NCBI GenBank assembly: GCA_016858145.1
Contig: JAEHOE010000025.1
Coordinates: forward strand, 372,001 to 436,000
Length of the DNA: 64,000 nucleotides
Reading direction: 5' to 3'
From: Edaphochlamys debaryana
Taxonomy: Eukaryota; Chlorophyta; Chlorophyceae; Chlamydomonadales
Of this stretch, positions 13,001 through 24,932 are shown piece after piece. The position numbers were made by a program, and so were the translations under genes. A model generated the notes under the pieces. The model saw nothing but the letters and a program-made list of their open reading frames with translations. It was not told the DNA's origin and ran no database searches. Every line of letters begins with the position of its first letter. Position 1 is the stretch's first letter.

Positions 13001-14080
13001 TCCTCCTAACACTCGAGCCTGCTGTCTTGCACCAACCCCTGCTTCTCTGCTTCCCCTCCCCTCGGTGCTACCCCCCCCCCCCCCCAGGGCACGGCCATCT
13101 CCATCCCCTCCCCCTCCCGCTCCTCCGCCGACCGCCCCTCCCCCTCCGCCTTCGTTGGCCGCCTCTACGCCGCACGCGACCGGGAGCGGGACCGGGACAA
13201 GGACTGCAGGGAGAAGCAGGCGGAGGGGAAGCACGCATCGCCGGGCAAGCCCCCGCTACACCCGGGGGTAGCGCCAGGGTCGGGCTCGGGAGTGGGGCCC
13301 GGGGCAGCGGCGGCGGGTGCCGCATCCGGGGACGAGGACGGGCTGGCAGCGGAGGCGGAGGCAGCCGGGCTGCCCGACGGGATCAATCCATTCGGTGGCG
13401 GAGGCGGCGTCGGCTCGCCCGGTGCCGCGAGCTCCTTCGCGGCCCACCTGAATGCGTCACTGCGGACGTACGCAGCAGCGGCGGCCGCCGCGTCCAACGT
13501 CGCCGCCACGTCACCGACACGTTCGTCGTACCGTGTACCGCGCCTGAGCGCCGGGATGATCGTACTGCCGACGCCGCAGATGCAGGCGGCTCTGTCGGCC
13601 AGTGTGTCTGGCGGCCTGGCGGGGGCTGCTGGCGGCGGCGGTGTGGGCGGCGGCCGCGGCGGAGGGGCGCTGAGCGCCACGTGGGACGGCCGCTCGGTCG
13701 ACCCCGTCGCGTGGTCGGAGCTGCTGGCAACCGCCAACGGTATCGCGGCCGCCAACGGTCTCAACGGTCTTAACGGCTACGGCCCCCTGGGACCGCCCCA
13801 GCGCCTCACGCCGCGCAGCGATGCGAACCTGGCTGTCCTCGCGGCAAATGCTTCGGCGGCGGCAGCGGCAGCGGCGGCGGCAGCGGCGGCCGCGGCCGCC
13901 GCGGTGGCGGCGGCTGGTGGCGGCGCTGGGCCTGGGCCCGGGCCTGTTGCGGCTGGGCCCGTGCCGGGCCTGGACGTGCAGCTGAGTGGCTCCCGGGCGG
14001 CGCTGTTCGTACGGCCGGGCCATGGGTCTCCCGGGGCGGGGCCGGCCCCCGGACCAGCCACGGGTATGCGGGGCCGATAG
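7004..14080 (+). CDS. Tubulin tyrosine ligase-like protein, glycylase (TTLL3/8-type) clade
   Basis: Predicted ATP-grasp ligase that adds amino acids, probably glycine, to axonemal tubulin. Fourteen exons: 7004-7171, 7274-8396, 8576-8732, 8932-9348, 9527-10394, 10581-10698, 10862-10941, 11182-11295, 11471-11597, 11819-11964, 12100-12145, 12311-12417, 12587-12904, 13088-14080. These total 4782 nt, 1593 aa. Residues 1-50 are Gln-rich and probably coiled coil; 57-380 are low complexity. TTL landmarks follow: [20 protein letters not shown] (~465-490), then a ~290-aa Gly/Ala/Ser insert, [16 protein letters not shown] (~942-957), [20 protein letters not shown] (~985-1005), [11 protein letters not shown] (~1045) and LLEVNSSPT (~1133), which holds the catalytic E-x-N. 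The C-terminal ~450 residues are Ala/Gly-rich and disordered. TTLL3/8 placement rests on the EADP...FYPR block, and TTLL10 is possible. TGTAA at 14420-14424 may be the poly(A) signal. Confidence 0.88.
13071..13085. repeat. 15-base poly-C tract at the last TTLL intron acceptor
   Basis: Fifteen consecutive C residues directly before AG at 13086-13087. It acts as the polypyrimidine tract. Length is likely variable and prone to sequencing error. Confidence 0.9.
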
Positions 14081-15211
14081 TGGGCTGTTGTCTGTAGCGG
14101 ACAAGTGCGACTGGTTGCGGGTGATGCGTGAGCATCGGGGCGAGTATCAAGTCCAGTGTGGATAAGTACGGTCCCATACGTCGGTGTGGAGCTGTCATAG
14201 ATCGGGCTTAGTGGCGTTGAGTGACTAGGGCTGCGTGGACACCCGTACTGACTTCATCTGCTGCATGATTGGGACGCGCTGAGAGCATGCGCACATTACT
14301 GGATTACTGCGGCACTGGACTTGGGGCCATACGAACCTGTGGGGTACTGGTGCTACTGGATACTAGCAGCGCTACCGCTGCAGGAAGCATCGGGTTGGGA
14401 ACTTGGGATGCGGATCCTTTGTAATGCCAATACGGTCGCCTGGAGACCTCACTGCATGGGCGTGAGCACAGCCCGGAAGACCTTGCCCTAGAGCCCCAGC
14501 TAACAGCCCTGGTAATCATAGCTTTCCCAAATGTTCGTAGTCAGGGTCGGCCCGCGTACCCATCTAGAGGCACAGCTCCGGCCAGGGGTGACCACCAGGG
14601 CCCGCCGGGAAGCCTTGCAGACATCATAGTGTTACATACCGCCGACCGACCGTCGAGGCTGCGTTCCAGGCACGCAAATCCTCAGGAAACCTCTCGAAGC
14701 CTCGGGGACCCTCAGTACCCTTCTCGAGACGCTACCTGAGTCCCCAGAAAGACATGCGCCAGCCACCTCCTCGTCCCGAGGCCGCTGCCCACGTTCACCG
14801 CATTGCAAGCCAGCAAGGGGTACGTTCCCTGAACCTCCCGGGAGACCACACCCGTGTATCCGCTACGCGCCTACGTGTGTTCGGGCCGCAAGCGACCGGC
14901 CCTGTTGCAGCTCCAGAAGCCTACTGCGGGCCCTCCGGCTTGTCCTCCGGCCGCCCGACCCCAGCCTCCCCTCCGGACTTCGGCCCCTCGGCCCCGGCTC
15001 GCACCCCGGCCTGCATGGGGCAGAGCGTGAGGAGGATGGGGGCGATAAGCGCGGAGGGTGGCGATGCCAGGGGCCTTGGGTTGACGAAGGCACGAGACAC
15101 CGGGCGTGGCGAGGAATCAAACGCTTGACTGCCGTGCGTGCACTACTTGTTACCGGCCCCGCTGTCCCTCCCTTGCTCTCTATCCTTTCCCTTAAATCTT
15201 TTCAGGCCCCT
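14081..15211. other. Convergent intergenic region, no gene seen
   Basis: 1.1 kb between the 3' ends of TTLL (+) and the zinc-finger gene (-). Candidate poly(A) signals: TGTAA at 14420-14424 on plus, and its complement TTACA at 14632-14636 for the minus-strand gene. Short open frames at 14754-15128 have no recognisable motif. Confidence 0.55.
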
Positions 15212-16992
15212 TCACTTCACTTCCCGGCAGCCGCTGCGCACCTTCATGGCCTGCAGAGTGGCCTCCGTGCGGGCCAGCGCTGCCGCCTGCTTCTCGGGGT
15301 CGGGGGCGGCCGGCACGTCGTACAGCACGCTGCGCTGGCCCTTGGGCTGCAGCAGGGGGCCGCCGTTGCCGGGGGTGGCGTTGGAGGAGAGAAACATCTG
15401 CCACGAGATCTGCGGGCGGCGGGGTGAGGTCACAATTAAAAAGGAGGGAAGCGGATAATGAGGGTGGGAGTGGCCCTTCACAGACACGGGTTCGCCTGAC
15501 CTCTACCCCATACAGTATTCATTGCACCCTCATCGCTGCTATAATGGGGGTTACAGTGGGCATTTGCCTAGTTTCAACTAGAATGTCAGCGCGACGTCGA
15601 GGACTTGTGAGCTGGCAGCCGCCGCTTCATATAACCACATGGTAACCGACTGTTCGGGACACGCTCGGTCCCGGCATGCCCACCCGACATGCTCCGCACA
15701 CCCCACCTACGCGCTCCTCCCAGCCGCCAGCCGCCAGAACACCATGCTGTAACCAACTCACCCAGGGGAAGAAGCCCCCGCACGTAGGGCATTTGCGCAG
15801 ATACTTGTCCCGGCCCGGCCCAGAGGAGGGCGCCAGCCCGCGCCCGCCGCACTCCTCGCAGCGCAGCTGAATGAGCTGTGTCGGGGAAGGGGGGGGGGGA
15901 GGTCAGGGGAAACCCTCGGGCGCTGACGGTGCCGTGGCATGCAGTGGCTTGCGGCATGACACATAAGCCGGCCCGTGGCCGCCTCTCGTCGCTCGGCTCG
16001 CCATTGCCTGCAGTCCCTCGTAGCCTCACCAGGACCCTTGGCTCAGCTGCAACCATCGTCGCCGACAGCCTCACCGGGCCTTGCAGTCTACCGCTTTCGG
16101 CGATTTCCCCCTACTCATGAAACACGCTCTGCTGTTCTGCTCAGAGGTCAACCTGCCTGCCTGTGCACGCCTGATGCGTAACCCTCCTCCCTCACCCCTC
16201 CCCCGGAACTTTGACTCACGATGCGCTTGCCGAACTCGTACGATCCGATGGCGAAGGGCACCACGCCCGCCACGAACCCCACCCAGATCTCCCAGCCCGG
16301 CTCCACGGGGCTGGGCACGTAGCGCCCCTCAGCCACCGCAGCGCTGGCGGCGGCCGCGGCGGCCGCCGCGGCGCTGGCGGCGGCGGCGGACGCTGAGGCC
16401 GCGTCTCCACCGCTGCTCGTGGCAGCCTCGATCGCCCAGGCGGCCGGGGCTGCGGGGATTGCAAGTGATAAGGGACACGGAAGGAGATAACCCTGAAGCA
16501 TGCGTGTAGGAAGCCTGGGGGACGATGTGTGATGCGCGGTGGTGCCTTGCCGCGGAAGCAACGGAAGCACAGCCGTTGCCGCACGTGATGCCCTTCCCTG
16601 GATCCACTACCTGTTGCCAAGCCTCATATCCAGTTCACCGTGGTGCCCTCACCTCCAAGCGCTGCCAGCGCAGCTGTCACTGCCGCCCCGGCCGCGAGCA
16701 TCCCTGACGGCCTCCGCACACCCCCTGCTGCGTGGCTGCAGCGGCCGGAGGAGCAGCAGCCCCCTTCAGAGCGAGAAGACGTCGAGAGCAGCACATCCAG
16801 GACCGTAGAGGACACGAGGGAAGGCGGGGTGGAGGTGGAGGAGGACGGGGAAGAAGGGGTAGAGGCTGGGGCGGCAGCACGCGTCCGGCTGAGGCGGTGC
16901 ACCTCGGCTGAGGGGAGCACGCCAGACGCCGGCCTCGCCGGGGCTATGGGACACGTCGCGGGTCGCGACGACGCTAGAAGTGGTCGCGGCAT
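15212..16992 (-). CDS. Plastid (thylakoid) membrane protein with DnaJ-type zinc finger
   Basis: Exons (minus): 16992-16653, 16449-16220, 15875-15762, 15409-15212. These total 882 nt, 293 aa. Residues 1-85 are Ser/Pro/Arg-rich, like a stroma-targeting peptide. VRRPSGMLAAGAAVTAALAA (twin Arg at 92-93) plus an Ala-rich core and an A-W-A site at 117-119 look like a bipartite thylakoid transfer signal of the Tat type. A poly-Ala linker follows, then one membrane helix WVGFVAGVVPFAIGSYEFG (~169-187). Next comes a two-knuckle zinc finger, CEECGGRG (196-203) and CPTCGG (219-224), ending FFPWISW. Plant plastid proteins such as LQY1-type and other DnaJ-zinc-finger membrane proteins share this plan. I cannot assign it to one of them. 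Role is probably photosystem assembly or thiol chemistry (inference). Head-to-head with the DCC gene. Confidence 0.7.
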
Positions 16993-17346
16993 CGTCGGGT
17001 GCTGTTGTTACCCCCGCGAGCTTGTCTGGAGCTGTGTGAGGAGCAATCGCAATTGAGGATGGCGTGGGGCTCGACACAACCGGTCGCGTGTATCGCGGTG
17101 CTTGAAGGCTGGAGAGAGTTCAATGGAGCTACACGAGTTCCACTAGATGTATGATGGGTGGAGAGGTGGCGCCACGGTCATTGGCGCTGCCCAGCGTGTG
17201 GTCCTGGGCGCGGTCGCCGATGAACTTCATTCCAAACACTTGCCCACAGTCGTCGCTAGCAGCTTGCGCTTATACAAACTACAAGCCGCTCAAGCGCCTT
17301 AGAAACTCTTCGACCACAGCCAGAGCGACTCTTCGGCTCCGCAATT
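16993..17346. promoter_or_regulatory. Shared upstream region of zinc-finger gene (-) and DCC gene (+)
   Basis: 354 bp between two divergent starts. It must contain both promoters if the start choices are right. Both products have plastid-like N-termini, so co-regulation is possible. No specific element identified. Confidence 0.4.
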
Positions 17347-19483
17347 ATGAGCTCTATGGCGCTCGCTGCTCGCCGTATGGTGCGTGCCACACCCTGTGGA
17401 TGCCATAGTGTTGCCTGGTCGGTGGAGGCTGGGTAGACTGTGGGTCTCAACCCGCTCCACGCCTGCGCAGGCCCCCGTGGCGCGGCAGCGACTGGCCCCA
17501 GCGCTCGCGGCCCCGCGGCCGCGACTGATGGCAGTGCGGGCAGCAGCATCGTCTGCGGCAGCAGGTGGGAAGGCACGCCAAGTGCACCTCACAGGGAGCC
17601 TGTGCTTTCGAATACGGTGTGCCAACGGGGAGGGAGCATGGGGAGGGGGCCTGGGTCCCGCCCGTGCTCTCAGCTTCCTCCCTTGCTTCCCTTCCATCTT
17701 GCCAGAGCCGGCGTCCGCCTCCCGGTCTGCCTGGGAGCTCAAGCTGCTGTACGATGGCCAGTGCCCACTCTGCATGCGGGTGCGTACGTGCTTGATAAGG
17801 CACAGGGAGGGAGAGAGCAAGGCGCCTTGGTCGTGCCGTGCCGGGGAGCAGGTGTCAGAATTAGGGTGAGCTACATCTGCTGAGACCTGAGACAATCCGT
17901 TCTCCTGTTGCCCACAGGAGATCGACTTCCTCAGATCGTGAGCGAGGCCAGGAATGGGACAGCTTCCTCTGGGATTCAACAGGGCCAGCGTGGCAAATAT
18001 GGCTTGGGGCCTGGCGGCTCTGGGCCACGAGTTTGTGCCCGGGCCGCGCAAGCCACCTGCCCTGACGCGCATCCCTGCTGTCCCGCAGTCGCAACGGCGA
18101 GGGCAAGCTGGCCTTCGTGGACATTGCGGAGCCCGACTACGACCCCGCAGACAACGCCAACATCTCATTCGACCAGGTGGGTGGGGTGCCGGCGTGTCGG
18201 GACAGGGGTCGGGCCTGAAGGCTCGGGCCTTGGGGTGCCATACTGGGGCGTGCGGCCTGGAGGCATGTGGCTTGGGGTGTCACTGGAGCAGTGCGGCCTC
18301 AGCTGGGGTCTGGCGGAAGGCCCTCTGGGACCGAGGTGAAGGGACTGGCGAGCGGAGGCACCGGGCGGATGGGAAGAGGCCCGCGAGGGCCTAACCCGGG
18401 TACAGTTGCACACGAGCTGTTGTTCAAAGAGCTGTTCCTCGCAACGGCTCGCCGCTCGGCCCCTGAGCACCTGGCCTTTACGACTCCCCAAACTGTCCCC
18501 TGCAGGCGATGGCCTACATCCACGCCATTGCCAAGGACGGTAAGACGGCGGCTGGGCCCCGCGGGATGTTAAGCGTGTTCGCCTCGCCGTGGCTGGTTCC
18601 AGTGCAGGGGTCTAGGCACAGGCCGCGGCAAGGGCCCTTCTCCCGAAGTTTCTTCCTTGTGCGGAGTAGGAGATGTTTTTTGAAGGCCTAACCCTTCCCC
18701 ACTTTCGCCTGACCCTGCTCCAGGCCGCGTGCTGACCGGCGTGGAGGCCTTCCGCTACACGTACGAGCTGATCGGTCTGGGCTACGTATACGCAGTCACC
18801 AAGTGAGCGCAGAGTTCAAGCGTGCGCACACGGGGCACAGGCAGGCAGCTTCGTGGCCGGACTCCGCGGCCTCGTGTTAGAGGCGCAGCATGCGGTGCGG
18901 GTGGCCCCGTGCGCCACAGCATGAAATGATAGGCTTTGCTGACCTCTCAGTCCTTGCTTAATCTCCGTTGGCTGTCCGGCCCTCAGGCTGCCCGGCGTCA
19001 TGCCCATTGCCAACGCCGTGTACGACCTGTGGGCCAAGTACCGCACTCAGGTCCGGGCTGAACGTTTGAAGCTGTGCCCTGCAGTGCTTGCCCGTCCTCC
19101 CGTACCTCTCGGCCTACTCGGGTGCTGCAAGCGGCTGTCCTCGCTCTTGCGGCTCGTCGTCACCCGTGCCAAACCTTTGACCTCGCACTCGGGCCCTCTT
19201 GGCACACCCTGAGGGCGCCTCCTGCCTGAGCTCGTGTGTTGTTCATGCATACCGCTAGTGCCTGGTCCCACTCCCCATCGCCAGTACAGCAGTACCCAGC
19301 CCAGGGGCGCGATGCCTACCAACCGCAGCCTCGGCACCCAACGCGTGCTCCCCTTTGCCCCCGCAGCTCACGGGCCGGGAGGTGCTGGGCGTTATCCTGG
19401 AGCGACGGAAGCTGGAGGAGGCGGGCAAGGCGTCGTGCCGCACCGTGGGCGAGGCGCAGGCGTGCGAGGTCAAGGCGCCATAG
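17347..19483 (+). CDS. DCC-family (DUF393) thiol-disulphide oxidoreductase-like protein
   Basis: Small organellar protein of the DCC family, named for its conserved D-x-x-C-x-x-C motif and predicted to be a thioredoxin-like redox protein. Exons: 17347-17421, 17471-17581, 17708-17779, 17918-17937, 18089-18176, 18506-18539, 18724-18802, 18987-19050, 19367-19483 (stop TAG). These total 660 nt, 219 aa. The motif YDGQCPLCMREIDFL has C81-x2-C84. It is followed by FVDIAEPDYDP, GRVLTGVEAFRYTYELIGLG and LPGVMPIANAVYDLWAKYR, all in the family's usual order. The first ~60 residues (MALAARRMVRATPCG..., Arg/Ala/Ser-rich) are a likely plastid or mitochondrial transit peptide. The first intron would be only 49 nt. 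If it is not spliced, translation could start at the Met at 17528 instead. Exon 4 is a 20-nt microexon. Substrate unknown. Confidence 0.85.
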
Positions 19484-20410
19484 CTGCTGCAAGCGGTCGA
19501 TGGGAGGGGGCTGACGGGGGAGGCTGACCTGATGGGGGCCGGAGGTGTTGCAGTGAGGGTTGTGAGGGGTAGCTTGGCGATGGGTGCCGCTTGACGGAAG
19601 GTACCGGTATACTTGAATGTGATTCGTAAGGTATCGAAGCAGCAGGAGAGTGCATTGCAGCAGGAGAGTGAGGGTTCTGACTGGAACTGGCAAGTTCTGC
19701 AGCGGAGCGCTTCGAGTGTGAGGAGAGAAAGGGTTCGGGTGTACTGGTTGAAGGGCATATCGCATGACAGAGAACGCCGTGCACCAGCAAATAATTGAAT
19801 GGAAGGCTGTGCTAGCCACTGATGTTGGTGAGGTTCCAACGAGGTCCCAGGAGAGTTTGGCGCCACGTGTTTCAACCAGGTTCCAGAACAGTTTGGCGCC
19901 AAGTTCCGCAAACAGCACGGTCTCCATGCCCGAGTCCATTCCCTGACTAGCGTGAACGGCCTTGATGCCGTCACCAATAGCGTGCTACCATACCCCTAGG
20001 CCGAGCACTGGGACGGCTGTCCCCGAAACCATGAAGGCGATATCGCCTGGCAGATCTATCGAGCCCGCCAATCAGCAGACTGAGCATCAGTAGCCAATCC
20101 TCATGTGTGGCGCTTAACCTAATTGCCCCGCAAATCAGCGGACCTCGACACAGTCGTATACCTGTCCTATGCCTCTCATTCCCAAGCGCCAACCCACTGC
20201 GTCTATCAGCTCTGTCTCACGCCAGACGGCGTCCGACTCAGGAGCCCTTGGCCCTTGCTCTCCACACCACAGCGCTGCAGCGCCGCAGTCCACGGTTCCC
20301 CGCAGACGGCTGGCTGCCCGCCCCAGCCCGTGGCCTGAGGCCCAAGCGCATGCACAAATATCGGTACTCCCGGCCCACAGAGCCGGCTCTACAGCGTCCG
20401 GAAAGCTGCT
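19484..20410. other. Convergent intergenic region, no gene seen
   Basis: Between the 3' ends of the DCC gene (+) and the unknown 511-aa gene (-). A pair of imperfect direct repeats ending AGTTTGGCGCCA lies near 19852-19902. No coding motif in the short frames. Confidence 0.55.
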
Positions 20411-22719
20411 CTACACCGCCCCGGCAGCCACCATGGCCGCCCAGTTGGCCGCCAGCTCCGCATTGAGGTCCGCCATGCCGGCACGCAGCCGCTCCCTGGA
20501 GGCAGGAGTGGCAAGGCGGTGGCATGAAGTTCATGAGCGTGTGAGAGGAGATGGGTCAGCATATGGTCCAGAGGCCAGTGGGCCGAGCAGGTCAGGTGAC
20601 GCAAGGGAAGGTGTGAAAGGTTCACGCGTCAAGGTTCGATGTGGAAGCAAGGGAACGGTCGGGCTTAACGCAAGCGGCGCACCTGTGCCCAATGTGGGAT
20701 GCGTCGTACTCGTACTGCTTCCACATGCTGCCGTACGCCTGCTGTGCAAGCGGGCCCCGGCCGAAGCGGCAGTCTGCGACGAGGGGAAGCCGCGTGGGTG
20801 CTTTGGGTTTAGAGCCTGGATGCCGGCGCATTAGCGAATACTGAACCGGCCGGGCAACCACCTATAGAGCAGCCTCACGTTCCACACACACGGTAAGTAG
20901 CCCTAGCGGAGGCCCCAGCAGACGCTTCTAAGAGTACGACAGCGTGAGAGTCCCCGATCGTAAAACCGCCCCGCACCCACCAGCGAACTTGTGCGCCGAG
21001 CCCGCCTCCAGCAGCCGTACAGGCTCACTCCAGGCCGCTGCTGCTGAAGTGGACGGCGCCCGTGCAGCCGCCAGCGCCTCCCCTGCTCCTGGCCCTGGCC
21101 CTGCACCCGGCGCCGCCGCTTCGCGGGCGCCGAACATGGACCTCAGCGCACCCAGCGCCGCAGCAGAGCCCACGGCGTTGCCCGCCGCCGCGTGCCGTCG
21201 GGCCTCGGCCAGCGCCTCCGCCGCAGCCTCCGCCGGCGAGACAGCACCTCGCGTCACCGCTGCAACGCCGCTGCGCTCGAATCCCGCAGGGGGCCCATGC
21301 GGCCAGGAAGTTGACGGTCCCAGGGAGGCGGGGGCAGGGCCGAAGTCCAGCCGGCGCCGCGCAGTCCCTGCGCCAGCCCCCATGGCCCTTGCCTCGAGCC
21401 CCGCTGCAGCCCCCGACGTCGCCGCCAGTCCGAATCCTGGAGCTTGAGGGGTGACTGGCGCCGACCCGCTTCCTTGCCCCTGCCCCTGCCCCTGCCCCAG
21501 CTCCGGCGCTGGCCGACGCTGCGTGGGGGGCGGCTCTAGGCGAGCCGCGGTGGGTCGTGGCACGGTGGGGGGCGTCTGCAGCTGCCGTGCCGTCATCCCC
21601 GGCGCTGCCACGCCATCGGAGAACGGCGACCAGGCAGCCAGCGTGGCCTCGAAGCCTGCCTTTGGGCCCCCCTGAGGCCCTGTGCTGCTGCCGCTGGCAT
21701 GGCGCGAATGGATGGGGGTGGAGGCGAGGGCCGAGGCGGAAGCGGGGCGCCCCTTCACCGGCGGCGTGTGGACAACGCGGGCAGAGGCTGCTGCCGCCGC
21801 CAGCGCCTCCAGCCGCGAGCCCAGCGCTGCTTGCTCTGGGGTTGGCCGATGCGCACGGGGCAGGGAGGGAGGAAGGCAGGTCAGCCGGGCCCCAAAGAGT
21901 CCGACAGCTGAGGGACCAGAGCCAGTCGGCCCAAGTTTATCCAGCGTCCCCAGCCTGGAGCAGGACAGCCACAGCAGGACAGCCACAGCAGGACACCCCG
22001 CTGCCACGGCCTCCAGTGTCCCCACCTTCCGCCAGCTCCTGGGCCACCTGGGAGGCAAAGCCCGCTGGCAGCCTTGCCGCAACCTGTGTTGGGCACAGAC
22101 ATACAGGGGCATGCTCACCATCTGACACACAGCTCTGCAGCGGGGAAGGAGGCCGCCGTCGGTCCCTCTGCTGGCCAAGCGCCGGCTAGGATCCAACCAT
22201 ACCGGTATGGAGGGAGCTGGGTGCCTAACCTCCACTCCCTATCCGCCCCCCCATGCAACACGGACGACAGACCTGCCGGTGCTCCCGGGCCGAGGGGCTG
22301 AGGGACTCTGTCGGCTGGGACCGGCAGGAGCGCAGCGGCTCTGAGAACTCCTGGTTGGCGTACTCCGCCGCCACCCAGGCCGGGCGCCGGGCCGCGGGGC
22401 CGGTGCGCTGCTGCAGCGTGCTGTGCACCCGCCTCCGCCGCGCCTCCGCCTGCGCACGCAGGGCCTTCTCCGTGGGGGCTGCGTAGCCCGGCGGCTCCAG
22501 GGAGATGGGTTGTGAAGGCCCAGTGGAGGAGGGTAGGTCAGGGGATGTAGAAGCGGCGGGCTGGGGCGCTTCGGAAGGGCGGTGCGGTGAAGGCAGAGGG
22601 GCTTGCAGTGGGGTTGCGTCGACGGCCGGCCCGGCAAGGAGGCAGCCCTCGTCGATAGACCGCTCCAGCGCCCGCAGCGCGTCAAGCGCCGCCACTAGCC
22701 GCTCCGCTGCGGCCGTCAT
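20411..22719 (-). CDS. Unknown protein, 511 aa, low complexity
   Basis: No family recognised. Exons (minus): 22719-22273, 22083-22026, 21835-20981, 20773-20683, 20495-20411. All junctions keep phase and the total is 1536 nt, 511 aa with stop TAG. Start is the first ATG in the frame. The N-terminus MTAAAERLVAALDALRALER is a likely amphipathic helix. Exons 2-3 give VAQELAEEQAALGSRLEALA, another helical or coiled-coil stretch. The middle ~250 residues are Pro/Ala/Gly-rich with a GQ repeat (GQGQGQGQG) coded by a CCCCTG minisatellite at about 21470-21500. The C-terminus is more ordered: GPLAQQAYGSMWKQYEYDA, then ERLRAGMADLNAELAANWA. It shares a 335-bp divergent promoter with CFAP96, so a ciliary or basal-body role is worth testing, but only by context. 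Confidence 0.6.
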
Positions 22720-23054
22720 CTTCAGCGGCCGAAGCGGGGCCCGCGCGAGCGCGTTTAGCAATGGATGCTGTTGTGGGTTTTGGGTCACCGTGCCATGAGG
22801 GGCTTGTTCAGTGCGTAGCAGTTAATATGTGCATACCCCACACGCTTTGTTTAGCGTGCGCAGCCACGATCGGTGCAGTGGGCCCCCCCTCGACTGCATC
22901 GCCGGCGGACCTTCGAAGGACCACTGAGACATTTACCTGCTCACACGCAGACCTATTTCACCCGCAACCAACAAGACACCATCTCTATCCAGACACGAAG
23001 GCACACGAGCTTTATCAGGCCTTTGGCTAGAGAGGGCACACACCGCGAGCAACC
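22720..23054. promoter_or_regulatory. Bidirectional promoter region, unknown 511-aa gene (-) and CFAP96 (+)
   Basis: 335 bp between two divergent start codons, with no ORF of note. Head-to-head arrangement could co-regulate the two genes. No defined element seen. Confidence 0.45.
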
Positions 23055-24932
23055 ATGACATCCGCAGTGCCGACGAAGTATGGCATGTTTATGGAGCACG
23101 TATACCTGAAGCCAGGCAACCCTCCACCGCCTGGGATGGAGCCGGTCGAGGGCGCACCAGGAGAAGGGTCTGCGGGGAGGACGGCCAGCCCCTCCGCAGA
23201 GATTGGCACAGCGCAGCGAGACCAAGGGCTAAACTTCAAGGCGACTGTGGGGAGAACGGGCAAGGTAGGCGTCTGCGATATCCGGGCGACTCCACATCCC
23301 GCTGGGGTCGGAGCTTCCCCATACAACCGAACAGTGCCGAGCATTGCTGAGCAAGGCTAGGGCGCTGGTGCCACAGCAAGCGGGGCTGCTATTGCGAACC
23401 ACCGGCTGCGGCTGGTATTGTGCACGCTCGCCCTGCCTCCCCCTCCCCCCTTCCCCTCTTCCCTTCTGACCTTGCCCCCCCGTTTCCTCGCAGAACAATG
23501 ACGCCACCTTTGAGCCGTTCAAGTCGCTGCACCAGGGCGATCGCTTCGTGGACCCCAGCCGGCGGCGGCTACAACAGCAGAACGAGGCGCGCGCCAAGCA
23601 GGTGGCGCCAGCGCCCTTCAAGGCCGCTTCGCCGATGAAGCACTCGACAACGCCCGGAGACTTCGTGGGGACGCTACAGGGCAAGGTCCAGTACATGCCG
23701 GTGAGAACGGGAACACGGATCAAGGGATAAAGGGTCCCACCAGGGCTGGTGAGGCTGTTGGCTTGCTGGCACGGGCGGTCCGCGGGCTTTCTCCTGCTGA
23801 CCACTTCGCCCAACTTCCCCACCATCCCCGCCCCAGGGCTCCACCGTCTACTCGCAAAAGACTCGCGCGGACGTGCAGGGCCAGCCGCGCGGCTTCTACA
23901 CGTCTCCCGCCAAGAAGGGCGGGTTTGGGTTTAACAAGACAACCATGTCGGAGCGCCAGGGCTTCAAGGGCGTGGCAACAGAGTACGAATACCAGCACGA
24001 TCCAGATGAGCTGCACCGCATGCGGCGGATCCAGGTACGGCAGATCTACTTTCCCCTGATGACAAAAATGCTGCATGTTGCCTGTGCGCCGGTGTCACTG
24101 GGTCAGCTAAGCTCACTTGCAGCAATGTTAAGGCACGAGTTGCATGCAGACTTGCAAACGAAGTGTTCTTTTCGGCTTTTGTATCCGCAGGAGCGCGAGG
24201 CGGACATGGCGGCCCGGCAGCCGGCGCCGTTCCGGCCGTCCAACCCGCCCAAGAAGGGCGGCGCGGGCGTGCCCAACATCACCATCTCCAAGGGCAAGGG
24301 CGTGGCGGGGGAGTACGAGTATATCCCCGGCGCCGACCCCGCCTTTGCGCCCGTGGACCCCAACGCTCCCCCCGTGGACCCCAATGACCCCAACGCCTCC
24401 CCCGCGCGCCTCATCCGCGCCAAGGGTGAGCCCGGGCCCGGCTGCGGACGGCTGTGGGCTGTGGGGTGGCACTTCATGGCTTTTGGGCACAAGGTCCAAC
24501 GCGGGCGGGCAGCCTTTTAACACATGCGCCTCCCTGTTAAACCCGCAGCCGAGGAGACGGGCCCCGCCTTCAAGCCCGCCTCGCTCCAGCCGCGGCACCT
24601 GGGCCGCCAGCCCGAGTACATCCACGACCCAGAGGTCCCCAAGATCGGTGAGCGGGCTGTGGGGGGTGTTCGGGGGCCGGAGGCCTGCAGGGGCCGTGCT
24701 CCGGCTGAGACTCACTGCTTTTGTGGAAGGAATTCTCGATATCATTCCTCACTTGCTCTAGGGCTCACCCGCTGACCAAAAGTCCCGCTCGGCTGTCGCT
24801 CGTGCAGAGGCGGAGCACAACCGGCGCAAGGCGGAGATCGCTCGGCTGGCGGGCAGCGGCGCGTGGCGGCCCAACAACGCGGGGAAGACGGACATGGTGC
24901 GGTCCATCGTGCGCATGAACCTGCGCGGGTGA
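23055..24932 (+). CDS. CFAP96: Cilia- and flagella-associated protein 96 (C4orf47/UPF0602 family)
   Basis: Homologue of human C4orf47/CFAP96, a ciliary/centrosomal microtubule-associated protein without an enzymatic domain. Exons: 23055-23264, 23494-23700, 23837-24034, 24191-24425, 24549-24647, 24808-24932 (stop TGA). These total 1074 nt, 357 aa; the human protein is about 310. Family landmarks in order: KYGMFMEHVYLKPG near the N-terminus (human GLFSEMEYITVGD-like), LNFKATVGRTGK, FEPFKSLHQGDRFVDPSRR, a first GKKG-type repeat SPAKKGGFGFNKTTMSERQG, a second repeat PPKKGGAGVPNITISKGKG, and the C-terminal WRPNNAGKTDMVRSIVRMNL. Repeats end in E-Y-E-Y motifs (VATEYEY, VAGEYEY). Start is the first ATG, with the conserved N-terminal block immediately after. 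Together with the TTLL gene it marks a ciliated alga. Confidence 0.9.
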
